From contig JAGGWA010000163.1 of assembly GCA_021157745.1 (NCBI GenBank), positions 1-5,485 on the forward strand: a stretch of 5,485 nt of DNA. Reading direction: 5' to 3'. The notes under the pieces were generated by a model. It was given only the letters and a program-made list of their open reading frames with translations, searched no databases and had not been told where the DNA came from. Position numbers and translations under genes: made by a program. The DNA is from Thermoplasmata archaeon (GTDB lineage Archaea > Thermoplasmatota > E2 > UBA202 > JdFR-43). The first letter of the stretch is position 1. The number at the start of each line of letters is the position of its first letter. This document shows positions 4,909 to 5,485 of the stretch, piece by piece.

Positions 4909-5485
4909 CACCACAATGGCAGCATATCCAACGCAGTAGGTGCCGGGTTCAACATCATATGATGTTGCATATTTTAGCAACCTTGCCTTTTTTGCCCCTC
5001 TTTTTTTCACAGCATGCAGCATGGCAGCCACGCCCCCATAGCCGCACATCGTTATGTTTTCTTCTTCAACCACGTCAATCAGCCCTTTTTCATCTAAAGC
5101 AAGTATTTTCTCTATTGCCATTCTATCTCGCTGTCTAACATCTTTTTCTATATCTTCTTCGCTCGGAAACTTTGAAAAGCTAACATGGGAGAAATCCGTG
5201 CTTGCTATTATTATTGCATCTTTATCCTCAGAAATTATTTCTCCTACTTCAATACTTGTTTCATAATCCTGCATTGCCAAGCAGATTGGAATAAATTCGA
5301 AGCTACCGAGATATTGTAGGAAAGGAAGCTGCACTTCTATTGAATGCTCAAAACGATGAGCGAGTTCGTCATCATCTATTATACCTTTAACAAATCTTTT
5401 TGCATCTCTGGCGATGCTAACACGACCCAATGGCGTTTCCCACTCTCCATCACTCATCAAAGAAACGAGCGAGCCATATCCAGTA
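4903..5485 (-). CDS. MEMO-family protein (AmmeMemoRadiSam system protein B), 5' end outside window
   Basis: The frame is open to the right edge, giving 193 visible residues of a protein usually about 260-290 long. The residues nearest the edge (TGYGSLVSLMSDGEWETPLG) match the middle of MEMO proteins, just after the conserved NHTG segment whose His is a metal ligand and falls outside the window. The second conserved His lies in FEHSIEVQLPF (His codon 5346-5344), STDFSH is at about 5202-5185, and the conserved Cys lies in TMCGYGG (Cys codon 5046-5044). MEMO resembles class III extradiol dioxygenases in fold, and human MEMO1 binds metal through equivalent His, His and Cys residues. In prokaryotes it is associated with AMMECR1-like and radical SAM proteins in the AmmeMemoRadiSam system, whose biochemical task is unsettled. 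The TTG at 5460 and ATG at 5457 are internal, not starts. The partner genes are not visible here but could lie upstream, beyond the window. Confidence 0.9.
   Translation of the reverse strand, partial: TGYGSLVSLMSDGEWETPLGRVSIARDAKRFVKGIIDDDELAHRFEHSIEVQLPFLQYLGSFEFIPICLAMQDYETSIEVGEIISEDKDAIIIASTDFSHVSFSKFPSEEDIEKDVRQRDRMAIEKILALDEKGLIDVVEEENITMCGYGGVAAMLHAVKKRGAKKARLLKYATSYDVEPGTYCVGYAAIVVE

Noticed and set aside
5455..5460. Start of the MEMO-family gene at TTG 5460 or ATG 5457
   Set aside because: The frame stays open to the window edge, and the residues upstream (TGYGSLVSL) match the conserved interior of the family.

Overview
The window looks like chromosomal DNA of a low-to-moderate GC archaeon, most likely a euryarchaeon related to Thermoplasmata. 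Four things point that way: an archaeal-type aspartyl-tRNA synthetase, a prefoldin beta subunit, an archaeal MEMO-family protein, and a secreted NosD-like beta-helix protein with a C-terminal Asn-Tyr-Trp...Phe-Asp block that I associate with Thermoplasmata. TATA-like elements lie 20-25 bp before several start codons and no clear Shine-Dalgarno sites are visible, which fits leaderless transcription. The taxonomic placement is an inference from protein style, not a search result.

Layout, left to right. The 3' part of an M20-family metallopeptidase gene (+) enters from the left edge and overlaps, tail to tail by 11 bp, the end of aspS (-). Upstream of aspS, on the same strand and 32 bp away, is a PD-(D/E)XK nuclease-like gene with a probable winged-helix region and a C-terminal coiled coil. 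Its 5' end overlaps a 34-codon GTG-initiated frame that looks coding, so the gene may be frameshifted. A very short AT-rich divergent promoter region separates it from a plus-strand group: a Nudix hydrolase resembling ADP-ribose pyrophosphatases, then the prefoldin beta subunit pfdB 9 bp later. A secreted right-handed beta-helix protein with its own TATA-like element follows. The 3' portion of a MEMO-family gene (-) runs in from the right edge, convergent with the beta-helix gene.

The genes do not form one obvious pathway. Protein synthesis (aspS), protein folding (pfdB), nucleotide housekeeping (Nudix) and peptide or amino-acid metabolism (M20) are ordinary housekeeping functions. The less characterised parts are the nuclease linked to aspS, the surface beta-helix protein and the MEMO protein. 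I see no tRNA or rRNA gene, CRISPR array, insertion sequence or replication origin, and no gene-free stretch over 300 bp; the longest gap is about 56 bp. I did not find a convincing new multi-gene system. The observations most worth following are the overlapping frames at the nuclease start, the unusual AspRS specificity residues and the cysteine ladder in the beta-helix protein.
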